Origin: Methylobacterium nonmethylotrophicum
GTDB lineage: Bacteria; Pseudomonadota; Alphaproteobacteria; Rhizobiales; Beijerinckiaceae
NCBI RefSeq assembly: GCF_004745635.1
Contig: NZ_SRLB01000015.1
Location: 62,001-126,000, forward strand
Reading direction: 5' to 3'
DNA: 64,000 nucleotides
Under the pieces are notes generated by a model. That model searched no databases. It saw only the letters and a program-made list of their open reading frames with translations, and was not told where the DNA came from. The position numbers and the translations under genes are program-made. This document shows, piece by piece, positions 9,345-19,736 of the stretch (position 1 is the stretch's first letter; the number at the start of each line of letters is the position of its first letter).

Positions 9345-10078
9345 CCTGCGGCCCCCGTCATCTGGTAGGGCTCCGTGCGGAACACGGCGGTCGAGGTCAG
9401 CAGGCCGGATCCGCTCTCGGCGCCGCTGGTGAAGCGCCGTGTGTCGAGGCCGAGGAGGTTGAAGAAGGTCGGGAACGGCACCGCCGCCGTGACCATCACG
9501 ATGGTGCCCGGCTTGGCGCAGGCGTAGTTCGTCCCGAAGCTGGCGGTCCAGGTGCCGGCGCTGGTGTTGACCGGATTCGGCGCGGTGCCCCCCGCGAAAC
9601 TGCTGACGGTCTTGACGTCGAGCTTCACCCCTTGACAGTTGAACACAGCCGGGATGGCCGCCGTCGCGGGGCCGCACATCGTCGTCTTCAGGAGGCCGAG
9701 CAGGGTCGCGGCGTCGCTCTGGCCGGCATTGGCGATCTGGAACTGCCCGGTGAAGATCGTCCGCACGGTGTTCTGCAGCGCGCGGTCGAAATTCTGGGCG
9801 GCCCAGATCTGGAAGGCGATCTGCACGATCGCCCCGACGAGGCCCAGGAACGGCATCGCCACGAGCGCGAACTCGACCGCCGCGGTCCCCCGGCAATCGG
9901 CGATCGACCTCCTCAGGCGGTGTCCCGGCCGCTCGCCCGCGTTGCAGCCTGTCTCGCGGGCCGCGTGTCGTCGTGCCGGACGGGGTGAACAGCGGACCGA
10001 GCAGGACACGACGTGAGCGAGGTTGAGCCGTACGGTTGGGATCATAGCCGCTCTGGGTATCGGCAATGTGCTATGCAC
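9338..10078 (-). CDS. TadE-family pilus assembly protein, start uncertain
   Basis: First gene of the TadE-TadE-TadG operon. The recognisable domain begins at CRGTAAVEFALVAMPFLGLV, a TadE-like helix with its Glu, followed by a ~170-residue periplasmic region. With the ATG at 10078 the protein is 246 aa, but the ~60 residues before the helix are Arg-rich and unlike the family. ATG 10045 or a later non-ATG start may be correct. No clear ribosome site was found at either ATG. Confidence 0.72.
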   Translation of the reverse strand: MHSTLPIPRAAMIPTVRLNLAHVVSCSVRCSPRPARRHAARETGCNAGERPGHRLRRSIADCRGTAAVEFALVAMPFLGLVGAIVQIAFQIWAAQNFDRALQNTVRTIFTGQFQIANAGQSDAATLLGLLKTTMCGPATAAIPAVFNCQGVKLDVKTVSSFAGGTAPNPVNTSAGTWTASFGTNYACAKPGTIVMVTAAVPFPTFFNLLGLDTRRFTSGAESGSGLLTSTAVFRTEPYQMTGAAGC

Positions 10079-10660
10079 CGATGAGTTATTGCTGAAAAGT
10101 GAAAAAAATGTAAAATACTTGTCAGCTTCTCCGCATCATGAAACTATCGACTGAATGAAGCAAAAATTTTTGCCGCAGTCGGCAAGCATATAACTTGTAA
10201 CGTCTGAATCCGAAAACTGACGTAGAAAATTGAGCGATTGACCTAGAACTTCGATTCGAGCCGGGGAGAAGGCTGCACGACAGTGTCACGGCGCGGCGCG
10301 CGCGACGCTGACGATTGCTCGCCGCTCGCGATGAGAGGTGGTGACGAAGACGGTGGTTCGGGATCGCAGGTCAGCAGGTTTCGCAGAAGCCGCCGCCCCG
10401 AGTGCTATGAAGGACCTGCTTCAGCAGAACCCGCGCGCGTGAGGCGTCGGCGCTGGCGACGGGAATCTGCTCACGCGCGATGCAGGACTGACGGCGTTGT
10501 GGAGCGCCGCTCCACGCCAGCTTGCCGCCGCGGGCCTGGGCGATGCCGACATCTGCGGCGTCGCGCAACGAACGCCCGACAGGGATCGGCCGGGTCTCAT
10601 GGCTTCAGGACGAGGCCGGCCCGCTTCGCCCCGCAACGGGCGCTGGACTAGGGCGGCGCG
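10079..10660. other. Gene-free region, AT-rich at its left half
   Basis: About 580 bp between the tad operon and hemA. Positions 10080-10260 are far richer in A/T than the rest of the window (runs such as gaaaaaaatgtaaaat and gcaaaaatttttgcc). The second is a near-perfect short palindrome at about 10160-10174. The region 10270-10660 returns to high GC; small open frames there have Arg-rich, family-less translations and I do not accept them. The AT-rich part probably carries the promoter of the tad operon. Confidence 0.6.
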
Positions 10661-11959
10661 CTACTCCGCGGCTTCCACGAACACCGTTCCGGCCCGCGGC
10701 AGGTCGAGGGCGTCCCACACCTCCACCAGCGCCGCGGTCAGGGCCGCGATATGGGCCTCGCCGTGGAACGGGGAGGGGGTGATGCGCAGGCGCTCGGTGC
10801 CGCGCGGGACAGTGGGGTAGTTGATCGGCTGGATGTAGATGGCGTGGCGCTCCAGCAGCCGGTCGGCCGCCGCCTTGCACTGTTCCGCGTCGCCGACCAT
10901 CACCGGCACGATGTGGGTGTCGGTCGCCAGCACCGGCAGGCCGGCCTCGACGAGCGCCGCCTTGGTGCGGGCGGCCTGGCGCTGGTGCGCCTCGCGCTCG
11001 GCTCCCGAGTGCTTGAGGTGGCGGATCGACGCGATGGCGGCGGCCGCGATCGCCGGCGGCAGCGCCGTGGTGAAGATGAAGCCGGGGGCGTGGCTGCGCA
11101 CCGCGTCGCAGAGTGCCGCCGAGCCGGTGATGTAGCCGCCGACGCAGCCGAACCCCTTGGCCAGCGTGCCCTCGATCACGTCGACCCGGTGCATCACGCC
11201 GTCGCGCTCGGCGATGCCGGCGCCGCGCGGCCCGTAGAGGCCCACCGCGTGGACCTCGTCGAGGTAGGTCATGGCGCCATGGGCTTGAGCCAGGTCGCAG
11301 ATCGCGCCGATCGGCGCCACGTCGCCGTCCATCGAATAGACGCTCTCGAAGGCGATCAGCTTCGGCCGGTCGCCGGCCGCGATCAGCAACTCCTCGAGAT
11401 GCGCGAGGTCGTTGTGGCGAAACACCTTCTTCTCGCAGCCCGACTGGCGCACGCCCTCGATCATCGAGTTGTGGTTGAAGGCGTCCGACAGGATCAGGCA
11501 GTCCGGGATCAGCTTCGCGATCGTCGAGATGCCGGCCTGGTTCGAGACGTAGCCGGAGGTGAAGACGAGGCCCGCCTCCTTGCCGTGCAGGTCGGCGAGC
11601 TCGCGCTCGAGGTCGACCAGCGGCGAGTTGTTGCCGGCGATATTGCGGGTACCGCCGGCGCCGACGCCGCAGCGCCGCGCGGTCTCGGTCAGCGCCGCCA
11701 CCACGTCGGGGTGCTGGCCCATGCCGAGATAGTCGTTCGAGCACCACACCGTGATCTCGCGAGTGGAGGCGTCGGGGCGCCGCCACAGGGCGGTGGGGAA
11801 GCGGCCGTTGATGCGCTCGATGTCGGCGAAGACGCGGTAGCGGCGCTCGCCGTGCAGGCGCGCGAGGGCGCCGCGGAAGAGGGCCTGGTAGTCGGTCGCG
11901 CTCTGACGGGTCTCTTCGCGGATCTCTTGGCGGGTCTCGGGCCGGATCTCGGGCATCAT
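10661..11959 (-). CDS. hemA: 5-aminolevulinate synthase
   Basis: A 432-aa pyridoxal-phosphate enzyme condensing glycine and succinyl-CoA to 5-aminolevulinate, the first step of heme (and bacteriochlorophyll) synthesis in alphaproteobacteria. Seen are [13 protein letters not shown] near residue 70, [18 protein letters not shown], and the PLP lysine in [13 protein letters not shown] (about residue 266). The first ~18 residues are an acidic/arginine-rich extension ([17 protein letters not shown]). The ATG at 11959 has a gaagga ribosome site; the adjacent ATG at 11956 is nearly equivalent. It is divergent from the small ORF and murA. Confidence 0.96.
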   Translation of the reverse strand: MMPEIRPETRQEIREETRQSATDYQALFRGALARLHGERRYRVFADIERINGRFPTALWRRPDASTREITVWCSNDYLGMGQHPDVVAALTETARRCGVGAGGTRNIAGNNSPLVDLERELADLHGKEAGLVFTSGYVSNQAGISTIAKLIPDCLILSDAFNHNSMIEGVRQSGCEKKVFRHNDLAHLEELLIAAGDRPKLIAFESVYSMDGDVAPIGAICDLAQAHGAMTYLDEVHAVGLYGPRGAGIAERDGVMHRVDVIEGTLAKGFGCVGGYITGSAALCDAVRSHAPGFIFTTALPPAIAAAAIASIRHLKHSGAEREAHQRQAARTKAALVEAGLPVLATDTHIVPVMVGDAEQCKAAADRLLERHAIYIQPINYPTVPRGTERLRITPSPFHGEAHIAALTAALVEVWDALDLPRAGTVFVEAAE

Positions 11960-12204
11960 GGTCCTTCGCGGGCTGGTCCGGACGCGGGGAGGGTCCGGGG
12001 CGGGACCGGGCCAGGCCCCCGGGACGGAGCCGGTCCGCGCGGCGGTTGGCCGAATCGCCGGTCCACCGCTGGTCGCGCCTTGATCTCGCTCAAATGCGAC
12101 GGCTTTGTCTTTGGAAAAAGTCGAGGGCGAGGGGGTGCGTTCTGCCGCCTCCCGCACGGGCACGGAAGCGGGAAATTGGTCATGGCGACGAAGGGTCGCG
12201 CGCG

Positions 12205-12396
12205 ATGAGCGGGCAGGGCGACGGCAGGCCCGGCGACGGGGCGCGGGAGCAGCGGCTGAAGGCGGCCCTGCGGGAGAATCTGAGGCGTCGCAAGGCGCAG
12301 GTCCGCGGGCGCGAGGCCGCCGGGGAGGCGGCGCCCGAGGGGGCCTGCGACGAAGCGGCAGCGCCGGCGGATCGAACCGCCGGGGATGAACGTTGA
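12205..12396 (+). CDS. Small conserved protein upstream of murA
   Basis: A 63-residue, highly charged protein containing [20 protein letters not shown]. From memory, short proteins with this LRENLxRRKAQxRGR core precede murA in many Rhizobiales genomes; their function is unknown to me. The core looks like one amphipathic helix; the rest is Gly/Ala/Glu-rich and probably disordered. It ends 112 bp before murA on the same strand. The start ATG has only a weak ribosome site. Confidence 0.6.
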   Translation: MSGQGDGRPGDGAREQRLKAALRENLRRRKAQVRGREAAGEAAPEGACDEAAAPADRTAGDER

Positions 12397-12508
12397 CGGG
12401 CAAGCGTAGCGGTCGCATCGCTGCGGTGCGATAATCGGGTTTTGGATCAGGGCGCGCTCCCATCGAGCGCGCGGGACGCGCCGCGGCGCGCGAGGGACTG
12501 TTGTCACC

Positions 12509-13798
12509 ATGGATCGCATCCACATCGTCGGCGGCCAGCCGCTCAACGGGATCATCCCGATCTCGGGCGCCAAGAACGCGGCCCTGCCGCTGATGATCGC
12601 CAGCCTGCTCACCGGCGAGACGCTCGAACTGTCGAACGTGCCCCGGCTCGCCGACGTCGCCTCGCTCCTGCGCATCCTCGGCAATCACGGCGTCGACCAC
12701 ATGGTGGTGGGCAAGCGCCCGGGCCAGACCACCGAGGCCGGCCAGACGATCCGGCTCACCGCCTCGAACGTGATCGACACCACGGCGCCCTACGACCTGG
12801 TCTCGACCATGCGGGCGAGCTTCTGGGTGATCGCGCCGCTCATCGCCCGCTTCGGCGAGGCGCGGGTGTCGCTGCCGGGCGGCTGCGCCATCGGCACGCG
12901 CCCGGTCGACCTGCTGCTGATGGCGCTCGAGACCCTCGGCGCCACGATCGAGATCGACGGCGGCTACGCGGTGGCGCGGACGAAGAACGGGCTTCGCGGC
13001 GGCGAGATCAAGTTCCCCAAGGTCACGGTCGGCGGCACCCACGTCGCCCTGATGGCGGCGGTGCTGGCGCACGGCACGACCGTGATCGAGAACGCCGCCC
13101 GCGAGCCGGAGGTGGTGGATCTGGCCGCCTGCCTGACCCGGATGGGTGCACGGATCGAGGGCGCCGGCACGCCCCGGATCGTGATCGAGGGCGTCTCGCG
13201 CCTCTCGGGCGCCCGGCACGAGGTGCTGCCCGACCGGATCGAGACCGGCACCTACGCGATGGCGGTGGCGATGACCGGCGGCGACGTGACCCTGGAGAAC
13301 ACCCGGGCCGACCTGCTGCACAGCGCCCTCGACATCCTGGCCACCACCGGCACCGAGGTGACGCCCCTCGACCACGGCATCCGGGTGCGCCGCAACGGCC
13401 ACGGCGTCGCGGCGGTCGACGTCACCACCGATCCGTTCCCGGGCTTCCCGACCGACCTCCAGGCCCAGTTCATGGCCCTGATGACCCGGGCCAAGGGCCA
13501 GTCGCGCATCCGCGAGACGATCTTCGAGAACCGCTTCATGCACGTGCAGGAGCTGGCCCGCCTCGGCGCCAAGATCCGGCTCGAGGGCGACGTCGCGGTG
13601 GTCGACGGCGTCGAGCGCCTGAAGGGCGCGCCCGTGATGGCGACCGACCTGCGCGCCTCGGTCTCGCTGGTGATCGCGGGGCTGGCCGCCGAGGGCGAGA
13701 CCCAGATCAACCGGGTCTACCACCTCGACCGCGGCTTCGAGGCGCTCGAGGCCAAGCTCGTGCGCTGCGGCGCCGAGATCCGGCGCGAGCGGGTGTGA
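12509..13798 (+). CDS. murA: UDP-N-acetylglucosamine 1-carboxyvinyltransferase
   Basis: A 429-aa enzyme transferring enolpyruvate from PEP to UDP-GlcNAc, the first committed step of peptidoglycan synthesis in the cytoplasm and the target of fosfomycin. Seen are the substrate-binding [10 protein letters not shown] near residue 20, the active-site loop [11 protein letters not shown] with the catalytic Cys at about 130, and [12 protein letters not shown] near 315. Length and start (MDRIHIVGG) fit the family. Confidence 0.96.
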   Translation: MDRIHIVGGQPLNGIIPISGAKNAALPLMIASLLTGETLELSNVPRLADVASLLRILGNHGVDHMVVGKRPGQTTEAGQTIRLTASNVIDTTAPYDLVSTMRASFWVIAPLIARFGEARVSLPGGCAIGTRPVDLLLMALETLGATIEIDGGYAVARTKNGLRGGEIKFPKVTVGGTHVALMAAVLAHGTTVIENAAREPEVVDLAACLTRMGARIEGAGTPRIVIEGVSRLSGARHEVLPDRIETGTYAMAVAMTGGDVTLENTRADLLHSALDILATTGTEVTPLDHGIRVRRNGHGVAAVDVTTDPFPGFPTDLQAQFMALMTRAKGQSRIRETIFENRFMHVQELARLGAKIRLEGDVAVVDGVERLKGAPVMATDLRASVSLVIAGLAAEGETQINRVYHLDRGFEALEAKLVRCGAEIRRERV

Positions 13799-13866
13799 GC
13801 GTCGCACGACGGGAGCGTCGCCTGACGGCCCATCCTCGCCCCCCGCCGTGAGGCCCCGGGGCGGGG

Positions 13867-14925
13867 CTACTTCCGGTATACGGCGACCGCGTTGCCGTCC
13901 GTGAGCGTGAAGCCGATCCCGGCTTCCCGCAGGGCCGCGACGGCGGCGCGGCGGGTGCGGCCGGTCGGGCCCTCGCCGTCCTCCTCCAGGCGGCGGATCG
14001 ACGAGAGCGACAGGCCGCTGGCGGCGGCGAGGTCCTGCATCGACCAGCCGAGCAGGGCGCGGGCGGCGCAGAGGTGCCGCCCGCCGATCCCGCTCTCGAG
14101 CCCGCGCTGCATGACCGCATCCATCGGCGCCGCCATCGGGCCCTCGACGCGCGAGGCCATCGTGGCCCAGGTCAGGATCGCATTCCGGTCGTCCCGGACC
14201 GGCGCGTAGGCGAAGCGGAAGCGGCCCAGCCCGCCATCGGCGAGGAGCAGGAGCTTGTGGGTCACGAAGGGCCGGCCGGCCTGCATCATCGCCCGGACGT
14301 GGTCGCGCGTGCGCTCCCGGTCGTCGGGCGCGACCACGACGGTGCAGTCCTGGCGGAACTCCTCCTGCGTCACGCCGGTGAGGCTCAGCAGCTCCGCCGA
14401 GCCGACCCGCTGGGCCTGGGCGTAGAGCGAGGCGTGGGTCCAGGACTGCGTCTGCTCGAACAGCGCCCGCCGGCGCCGGCGCTCCTGCGCCTGCACGGCG
14501 GCGAGGCGCTCCCGGTCGGTGACGTCGAGGACGGCCCCTGCGGCGGCAAGCGGCCGCCCGTGCGGATCGTGGTAGACCTCGCCGCGGCAGGACAGGATCC
14601 GCAGCGAGCCGTCCGGCCGGATCACCCGAACCGTCCGGTCGCGCAGGCGGCCCTCCCGCACCACCTGCGTCTCCGTCTCGACGCGGAGGCGATCATCGGG
14701 ATGCACCAGGGCGCGGAACGCGGCGTAGCTCGGCCGGTCGATGCCGGGCTCGAGGCCGAGCAGGCGAAAGAGGCCGGGCGACCAGACATGTGCGCCGGTC
14801 GCGAAGGTCCAGCTCCAGCTGCCCGTCAGTTCATGGACCTCGAGCAGCTTCAGGAACTCGCACGACGAGAAGACGAGGCGATCCGCTGGTCCGGACAGGG
14901 ACGGGGCCATGGGAAGAACCTGCAC
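13867..14925 (-). CDS. PAS-domain regulator with C-terminal XRE-type HTH
   Basis: A 352-aa protein. An N-terminal PAS/PAC region covers about residues 25-140 (W-S-W start, HPDDRLRVE, then [23 protein letters not shown]). A less clear second sensory region follows (about 150-265). The C-terminal 70 residues form a helix-turn-helix ([27 protein letters not shown]). The order, sensing domains first and HTH last, suggests a ligand- or redox-responsive transcription factor. ATG 14925 and ATG 14910 are both possible starts. It is monocistronic and ends convergent with murA. The ligand and target are unknown. Confidence 0.75.
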   Translation of the reverse strand: MQVLPMAPSLSGPADRLVFSSCEFLKLLEVHELTGSWSWTFATGAHVWSPGLFRLLGLEPGIDRPSYAAFRALVHPDDRLRVETETQVVREGRLRDRTVRVIRPDGSLRILSCRGEVYHDPHGRPLAAAGAVLDVTDRERLAAVQAQERRRRRALFEQTQSWTHASLYAQAQRVGSAELLSLTGVTQEEFRQDCTVVVAPDDRERTRDHVRAMMQAGRPFVTHKLLLLADGGLGRFRFAYAPVRDDRNAILTWATMASRVEGPMAAPMDAVMQRGLESGIGGRHLCAARALLGWSMQDLAAASGLSLSSIRRLEEDGEGPTGRTRRAAVAALREAGIGFTLTDGNAVAVYRK

Positions 14926-15037
14926 GCATTGCGATGCGCGACCCTGGCAGGATCGGTGCCGGGATCGAACCGGTTAACCGCGACGTAACCGTCAATGGCG
15001 GCCGGCGGAGCCCGCCGACCGCCGGTGCGATCGAGCC

Positions 15038-18000
15038 TCAGGCCGCCGCCTCCGCCGGCCGCGTGCGCTCGGCGGCGAGCCGCGTCACACCGGCGAAATC
15101 GACCTTGCCGGAGCCGAGCTGCGGGAGCGTGTCGACCGTCACGATCTCGGCCGGCACCGCGAGCTCGCTCAGGCCGCTGGCGCGGGCTTTGGCCTGGAAG
15201 GCGGCGCGGCTCGCGTCCTTCTTCTCGGTCACCAGCACCAGGCGCTCGCCCTTGCGGGGATCGGGCAGGGCCGCGACCGCGCTGGCGCAGTCGGGGTAGA
15301 GCTCCGCGGCGAGCGCCTCGACGGCCGCGAGCGAGATCATCTCGCCGCCGACCTTGGCGAAGCGCTTGGCCCGGCCCCGGATGGTGACGAAGCCGTCCTG
15401 ATCGATCGTCACGATGTCGCCGGTGTCGTGCCAGCCTTCCGCCGGCGCCTCGAGCACGCCGGGGCGCTCGGCCCGCAGATAGCCCAGCATCACGTTGGGC
15501 CCGCGCACGAACAGCCGCCCGCCCTCGCTCACCCCCGGCACCGGCTCGAGCCGCGCCTCCATCCCGGGCATGATCCGCCCGACCGTGCCGAAGCGGTTGA
15601 ACATCGGGGTGTTGAGGGCGAGCACCGGCGCCGTCTCGGTGACGCCGTAGCCCTCGAGGATGCGCAGGCCGAACTTTTCCGCATAGGCCTTGCGGGTCGC
15701 CGGCTTCACCGGCTCGGCGCCGGCCAGGATGTAGCGCAGCGAGCGGAAGTCGTAGGCGTGGGCGGCGCGGGCGTAGCCGGTGAGGAACGTGTCGGTGCCG
15801 AACAGGATGGTGCTGTTCGAGCCGTAGACCAGCTCCGGCACCACCCGGTAGTGCAGCGGCGAGGGGTAGAGATAGACCGGCACGCCGGAGACCAGCGGCA
15901 GCACCAGCCCGACGGTGAGGCCGAAGGAGTGGAACACCGGCAGGACGTTGAACACCTTGTCGGTGCGGCCGAAATCGATGCGGGCCTGGGCCTGGGCGGC
16001 GTTGGCCAGCATGTTGCGGTGGGAGAGCACCACGCCCTTCGGCGTGCCCTCGCTCCCTGAGGTGAACAGGATCGCCGCCGGGTCGTCCGGGCGGCGGGGG
16101 TGGAGCGCCCGGCGCCACCCGACGAGCCCGCGCAGCTTGTCGAGCCGGCCGACCTGCTCGCGGACGTCCTCCAGGTAGACGATCTTCAGCCCCTGGCCGA
16201 GCGCCTCCACGAGCGTGTCGAGGCGGCCCTTCTGCACGAAGGCGCGGGAGGTGACGATCGTGTCGACCTCCGCCGCCTTGCAGGCGTTGAGGATGTTGGT
16301 CGCCCCGGCCGTGAAGTTGATCATCGCCGGGACCCGGCCGGCCGACATCAGCCCAAGCACCGTGACGGCGGCGGCGTTGGCGTTCGGCAGCATCACGCCG
16401 AGGGCCCGTCCCTCGGGGGCGAGCGGCCCGAGCTTGGCCCCCAGCACCCGGGCGCCCATGAGCAGGCGGCGGTAGGAGAGCTTGCCGGAGACCGGGTCCT
16501 CGACCGCGACGCGGCCCCCGCCCTCGCGCTCGGCGGCGTCCACCACCGCGTCGAACACCGTGCGGTCGATCGGGGCGGTGCGGAAGATCAGGTCCGACAT
16601 CACGCCGTAGAGCGCCGCGCCCGCGGCCTGCCGGCGGACCTTGCCCTTCAGCCCAGGGTCGACGTCGAGCCGCACCGGCTCGAGCACCGTTACGGTGAAT
16701 TTGGGCCACCAGCGCCGGCGCATCTGGGCCCGCGACAGGCGCGAGAACACCGTCTGCTCCGGCCCCTCGATCTTCACCGGCACCACGGCCGTGCCGGACT
16801 TGTCGGCGATGAGGCCGGCGCCGTCATAGACCTTCATCAGGCTGCCGGTGACGGTGAGCCGGCCTTCGGGGAAGATGATCAGGGTCTCGCCGGCCTTCAC
16901 GGCGTTGATGAGCGTGCGCGTCGCCATCGGCTTCGTCGGGTCGAGCGGCAGCGCCCGGGTCAGCCACAGGAAGGGCTTCACCCACCATTTCTGCGCGATG
17001 GTGTGATCGATGGCGAAGGTCGGGTCGCGCTCGGTCAGCGACAGGGCGAGGCCCGCATCCAGGAAGCTGACATGGTTGAGGGCGATGATGGCGTTCGGCC
17101 CCGCCTTCTCGATGTTCTCGATCCCGCGGACCTCGAGCCGGTAGAAGGCCCGGAAGACGATCGACAGGAAATCGCGGAACCCGCTCGTCGGCAGGACCAG
17201 GAGGATGGCGATGCCGGCCAGCAGGTTGGCGATGCCGACGATCAGGAACTGCCCGGCCGAGGACAGGCCCGCCTTCTGCAGAACCGCGAGGCCGACGGCG
17301 CCGAGCACGATGAGGGCTGCGGCGAGCACGTTCGAGGCCGCGATGACGCGGGCCCGGCGCTCCTTCGGGGTCCAGGCCTGGAGCGCGGCGAAGGAGGGCA
17401 CGATGAACAGGCCCGCGGCGGCGGCGAGCGCCACGAAGTCGATTGCGATCCGGGCGCCGCGCCAGGAGCCCAGGAAGTCGAGGGCTGCGACGGGAGAGGC
17501 GGGCGGCACGCTGGTGGCCGCCATGTAGGCGAGGTCGAGGGAGACGAGACCCATGGCGAGCGCCGCGACCGGCGTCGGCAGCATCACGATGCGCCCGGCG
17601 CAGAGCCAGGAGGCGAGGCCCGAGCCGAGCGCGACGCCGACCGAGAACAGGGCGAGCAAGGCCGTCACCACGGTCTCGTCGCCCCCGAAGGTGCCCTTGA
17701 CGAGCGCCGGCAGCAGGGCGAGCACCACGGCGCCGACGAGCCAGAACCAGCTCGTGATGACGCCGGTGCGCCACAGCCTGGTGTCCTCGTAGAGGTCGCG
17801 CATCAGGCTGCCGGTGGAGCGCAGCACGTTGCGATCCACCTGGAGGTACGGCGCCGCCTCGCCGGTCTTCGGGATGGCGAGGCTCGCGAGCCAGCACAGC
17901 ACGGCGAAGCCCATCACCAGGAGCCCGAAGGCATGCGCCCCGCCATGGGTGACCGCGAGCCCCCCCGCGATGGTGCCGGTGAGGATGGCCAGGAAGGTCG

Positions 18001-18457
18001 CGGCCTCGATGAGCGCGTTGCCGGCCGGCAGCTCGGCCCGGGCCAGGTGGTCGGGCAGGATGCCGTACTTGATCGGCCCGAACAGGGCCGCGACGATCCC
18101 GAACAGGACGAGCGCCACGAACAGGACCGGCACCGAGGCGAGCCAGAAACCCAGGACCGCGACGCCCGCCGCCACGATCTCCGCCGCCTTGAGGCGGCGG
18201 GCGATTGACGCCTTGTCGTAGCGGTCGGCGAGCTCGCCGCCGAGGCCCGACAGGAAGAAGAACGGCGCGATGAAGGCCGCGCCGGCCAGCGTCACCAGGG
18301 CGGCCGAGCCGCCATCCGCCCCGCCGCCGACGCCGCCCGCCCCGAACATGATCAGGAACACCAGGGCGTTCTTGAGGAAGTTGTCGTTGAAGGCGGAGAA
18401 GAACTGGCACCAGAACAGGGGCGCGAAGCGCCGGCTGGCCATCAGCGATCCGGACAT
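15038..18457 (-). CDS. aas: Fused acyl-ACP--phospholipid acyltransferase: MFS + PlsC + AMP-ligase
   Basis: An 1139-aa three-part protein. Residues 1-~410 form an LplT-like MFS transporter (FWCQFFSAFNDNFLKNALVF at the start) for lysophospholipid flipping. About 440-620 is a PlsC acyltransferase with NHVSFLDAG (HX4D, about 460) and FPEGRLT (about 527). About 640-1130 is an acyl-ACP/CoA synthetase with TSGSEGTPKG (about 796) and YGVTETAPV (about 935). Together these re-acylate lysophospholipids in the inner membrane. E. coli has LplT and Aas as separate proteins; the fusion is common in Rhizobiales. Confidence 0.92.
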   Translation of the reverse strand: MSGSLMASRRFAPLFWCQFFSAFNDNFLKNALVFLIMFGAGGVGGGADGGSAALVTLAGAAFIAPFFFLSGLGGELADRYDKASIARRLKAAEIVAAGVAVLGFWLASVPVLFVALVLFGIVAALFGPIKYGILPDHLARAELPAGNALIEAATFLAILTGTIAGGLAVTHGGAHAFGLLVMGFAVLCWLASLAIPKTGEAAPYLQVDRNVLRSTGSLMRDLYEDTRLWRTGVITSWFWLVGAVVLALLPALVKGTFGGDETVVTALLALFSVGVALGSGLASWLCAGRIVMLPTPVAALAMGLVSLDLAYMAATSVPPASPVAALDFLGSWRGARIAIDFVALAAAAGLFIVPSFAALQAWTPKERRARVIAASNVLAAALIVLGAVGLAVLQKAGLSSAGQFLIVGIANLLAGIAILLVLPTSGFRDFLSIVFRAFYRLEVRGIENIEKAGPNAIIALNHVSFLDAGLALSLTERDPTFAIDHTIAQKWWVKPFLWLTRALPLDPTKPMATRTLINAVKAGETLIIFPEGRLTVTGSLMKVYDGAGLIADKSGTAVVPVKIEGPEQTVFSRLSRAQMRRRWWPKFTVTVLEPVRLDVDPGLKGKVRRQAAGAALYGVMSDLIFRTAPIDRTVFDAVVDAAEREGGGRVAVEDPVSGKLSYRRLLMGARVLGAKLGPLAPEGRALGVMLPNANAAAVTVLGLMSAGRVPAMINFTAGATNILNACKAAEVDTIVTSRAFVQKGRLDTLVEALGQGLKIVYLEDVREQVGRLDKLRGLVGWRRALHPRRPDDPAAILFTSGSEGTPKGVVLSHRNMLANAAQAQARIDFGRTDKVFNVLPVFHSFGLTVGLVLPLVSGVPVYLYPSPLHYRVVPELVYGSNSTILFGTDTFLTGYARAAHAYDFRSLRYILAGAEPVKPATRKAYAEKFGLRILEGYGVTETAPVLALNTPMFNRFGTVGRIMPGMEARLEPVPGVSEGGRLFVRGPNVMLGYLRAERPGVLEAPAEGWHDTGDIVTIDQDGFVTIRGRAKRFAKVGGEMISLAAVEALAAELYPDCASAVAALPDPRKGERLVLVTEKKDASRAAFQAKARASGLSELAVPAEIVTVDTLPQLGSGKVDFAGVTRLAAERTRPAEAAA

Positions 18458-18598
18458 GGAGGGCGTTCCTCGCTCGGTGACGGTTCAGGCGTGGCGGCCG
18501 GACGCCGCCGCGGCAGGAGAGTGCTTGGCCGGTCAACCCTAATCGGCTTTGTTGCCGCGGTCTCGTGGCGATCCGATGTCGGGGCGGAGGTTCGCCGG

Positions 18599-18871
18599 CT
18601 ACTCCTTGCCCATCTCCATCAGCAGGCGCTCGGCCCGGGCATCCTCGATGCGGTTGACGAGGCGCTTGCCCTCGTGGACGTCGCGCAGGGTCTTGACCAG
18701 GGTGATGCAGGACTGGACCAGCATGGTCACCCCCATGGCGAGGTAGCCCTTGGTCCAGAGGTCGAGGGGCAGGAACAGGATGCCGCCCGCCACCATGGTG
18801 GCGGCGCCGATGAAGGAGGCGTAGGTGAACGCCACCCAGGCGGAGGTGTGCTGCGGGTGCTGCGGGGTCAT
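18599..18871 (-). CDS. YiaA/YiaB-type inner membrane protein
   Basis: A 90-aa protein with two hydrophobic segments (about 10-30 and 38-58), the AFTYASFIGAATMVAGG start typical of the YiaA/YiaB family, and a short charged cytoplasmic tail. The ATG has a modest ribosome site (aggaaa). It lies 41 bp downstream of the PspA-like gene on the same strand, so the pair is probably cotranscribed and joins an envelope-stress unit. Its molecular function is unknown. Confidence 0.8.
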   Translation of the reverse strand: MTPQHPQHTSAWVAFTYASFIGAATMVAGGILFLPLDLWTKGYLAMGVTMLVQSCITLVKTLRDVHEGKRLVNRIEDARAERLLMEMGKE

Positions 18872-18912
18872 GGATGCGGTTTCCTCGAAACGGTGATGGG
18901 GATGCGGTTCGG

Positions 18913-19614
18913 TCAGGCGGCGCCCGCCGGGGCGGTCCGGGCCTTCTCGCGCAGGCGCTCCATGACGGTGCCGGCGCTCGGGCGGGTGCGCGGGCCGAAG
19001 CCGGCCTCCTCCAGGCGCTCGCAGAGCGATTCGGGCGCGGCCGATTCGATGATCGAGAGGGCCTCGTCGGCGGCGGCGTCCGCGGCCTGGGCCTCGCGCA
19101 GGCGCCGCAGGGTGGCCTGCGCCTCGGCGAGCGCCGCCGGGCTCCCGAGCCCCTGCCCGCGCCGGGCCCGCAGGCGGCGCACCGCCTCGGCGGCCCGGGC
19201 GATGCGCTGGCCGCGCTCCAGCTCGGCGAGCTGGCGGCTGCCCTGGCGCACCGCCCGGCGCAGGGAAGCGACCTCCCGCGCGCAGGCCACGCGGGTCGCC
19301 TCGAGACCCTGCGCCTCCTCCTCCATCTCGGCGATGGCCTCGGCGGCCTCGGCCGCCAAGTCCTCGCGCCCGCCGGCGAGCGCCGCGACGGCGCGGGCCT
19401 CGAGATCGGCGATGCGGGCGGCGAGGGCTCCTTGCGCCTTCGCGTCGGCGCTCTCCTGGGCGATGGCGCGCGCCAAGGTGCGGCGGCTGTCGTCGAGGGC
19501 GGCGGCCGCGTCGCGCAGCTGCTGCTCCAGGATCAGGAAGGCGTGCTGGTCTTGGAAGTCCTCGGCGGCCCTGGCTGCGGCGCCCCGGACGAGGGTGGAG
19601 AGAAGGTTGAGCAT
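18913..19614 (-). CDS. PspA/IM30-family protein
   Basis: A 233-aa, almost entirely helical protein rich in Ala, Glu and Arg with long coiled-coil character, beginning MLNLLSTLVRGAAARAAEDF. It resembles PspA/IM30 (ESCRT-III-like) proteins that bind and protect stressed inner membrane. The last ~40 residues, with a SAGTVMERL segment, are outside the classic PspA core. It is first in a two-gene unit with the YiaA-like gene. It is divergent from a TetR gene; three operator-like repeats lie in the shared promoter, so it is probably the repressed target. Confidence 0.8.
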   Translation of the reverse strand: MLNLLSTLVRGAAARAAEDFQDQHAFLILEQQLRDAAAALDDSRRTLARAIAQESADAKAQGALAARIADLEARAVAALAGGREDLAAEAAEAIAEMEEEAQGLEATRVACAREVASLRRAVRQGSRQLAELERGQRIARAAEAVRRLRARRGQGLGSPAALAEAQATLRRLREAQAADAAADEALSIIESAAPESLCERLEEAGFGPRTRPSAGTVMERLREKARTAPAGAA

Positions 19615-19631
19615 CGTCGGCTCCGGCGTCG

Positions 19632-19702
19632 TGAACGTTGTTCACGAGCGCATCCTTCCACAGCTTTGAACGTTGTTCAAGCGCTATTTTGAACGATGTT
19701 CA
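19632..19702. promoter_or_regulatory. Three copies of a TGAACnnnGTTCA operator
   Basis: A 13-bp inverted repeat occurs three times in the 122-bp gap between the PspA-like and TetR genes: 19632-19644 (tgaacgttgttca), 19667-19679 (tgaacgttgttca) and 19690-19702 (tgaacgatgttca). Start-to-start spacing is 35 and 23 bp. Position and symmetry fit binding sites for the adjacent TetR protein controlling both directions. Confidence 0.8.
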
Positions 19703-19736
19703 CCGTGGCGGTCCAGGGGAGCGGCCAGGAGGCAGC

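Noticed and set aside
10283-10651. Plus-strand 122-codon frame in the gap before hemA
   Set aside because: The translation is Arg/Ser/Pro-rich with no recognisable domain and no ribosome site; typical of chance frames in high-GC DNA.
10661-13807. Very long minus-strand frame opposite murA
   Set aside because: Only the part downstream of 11959 is hemA; the rest is the antisense frame of murA (His/Asp/Arg-rich translation).
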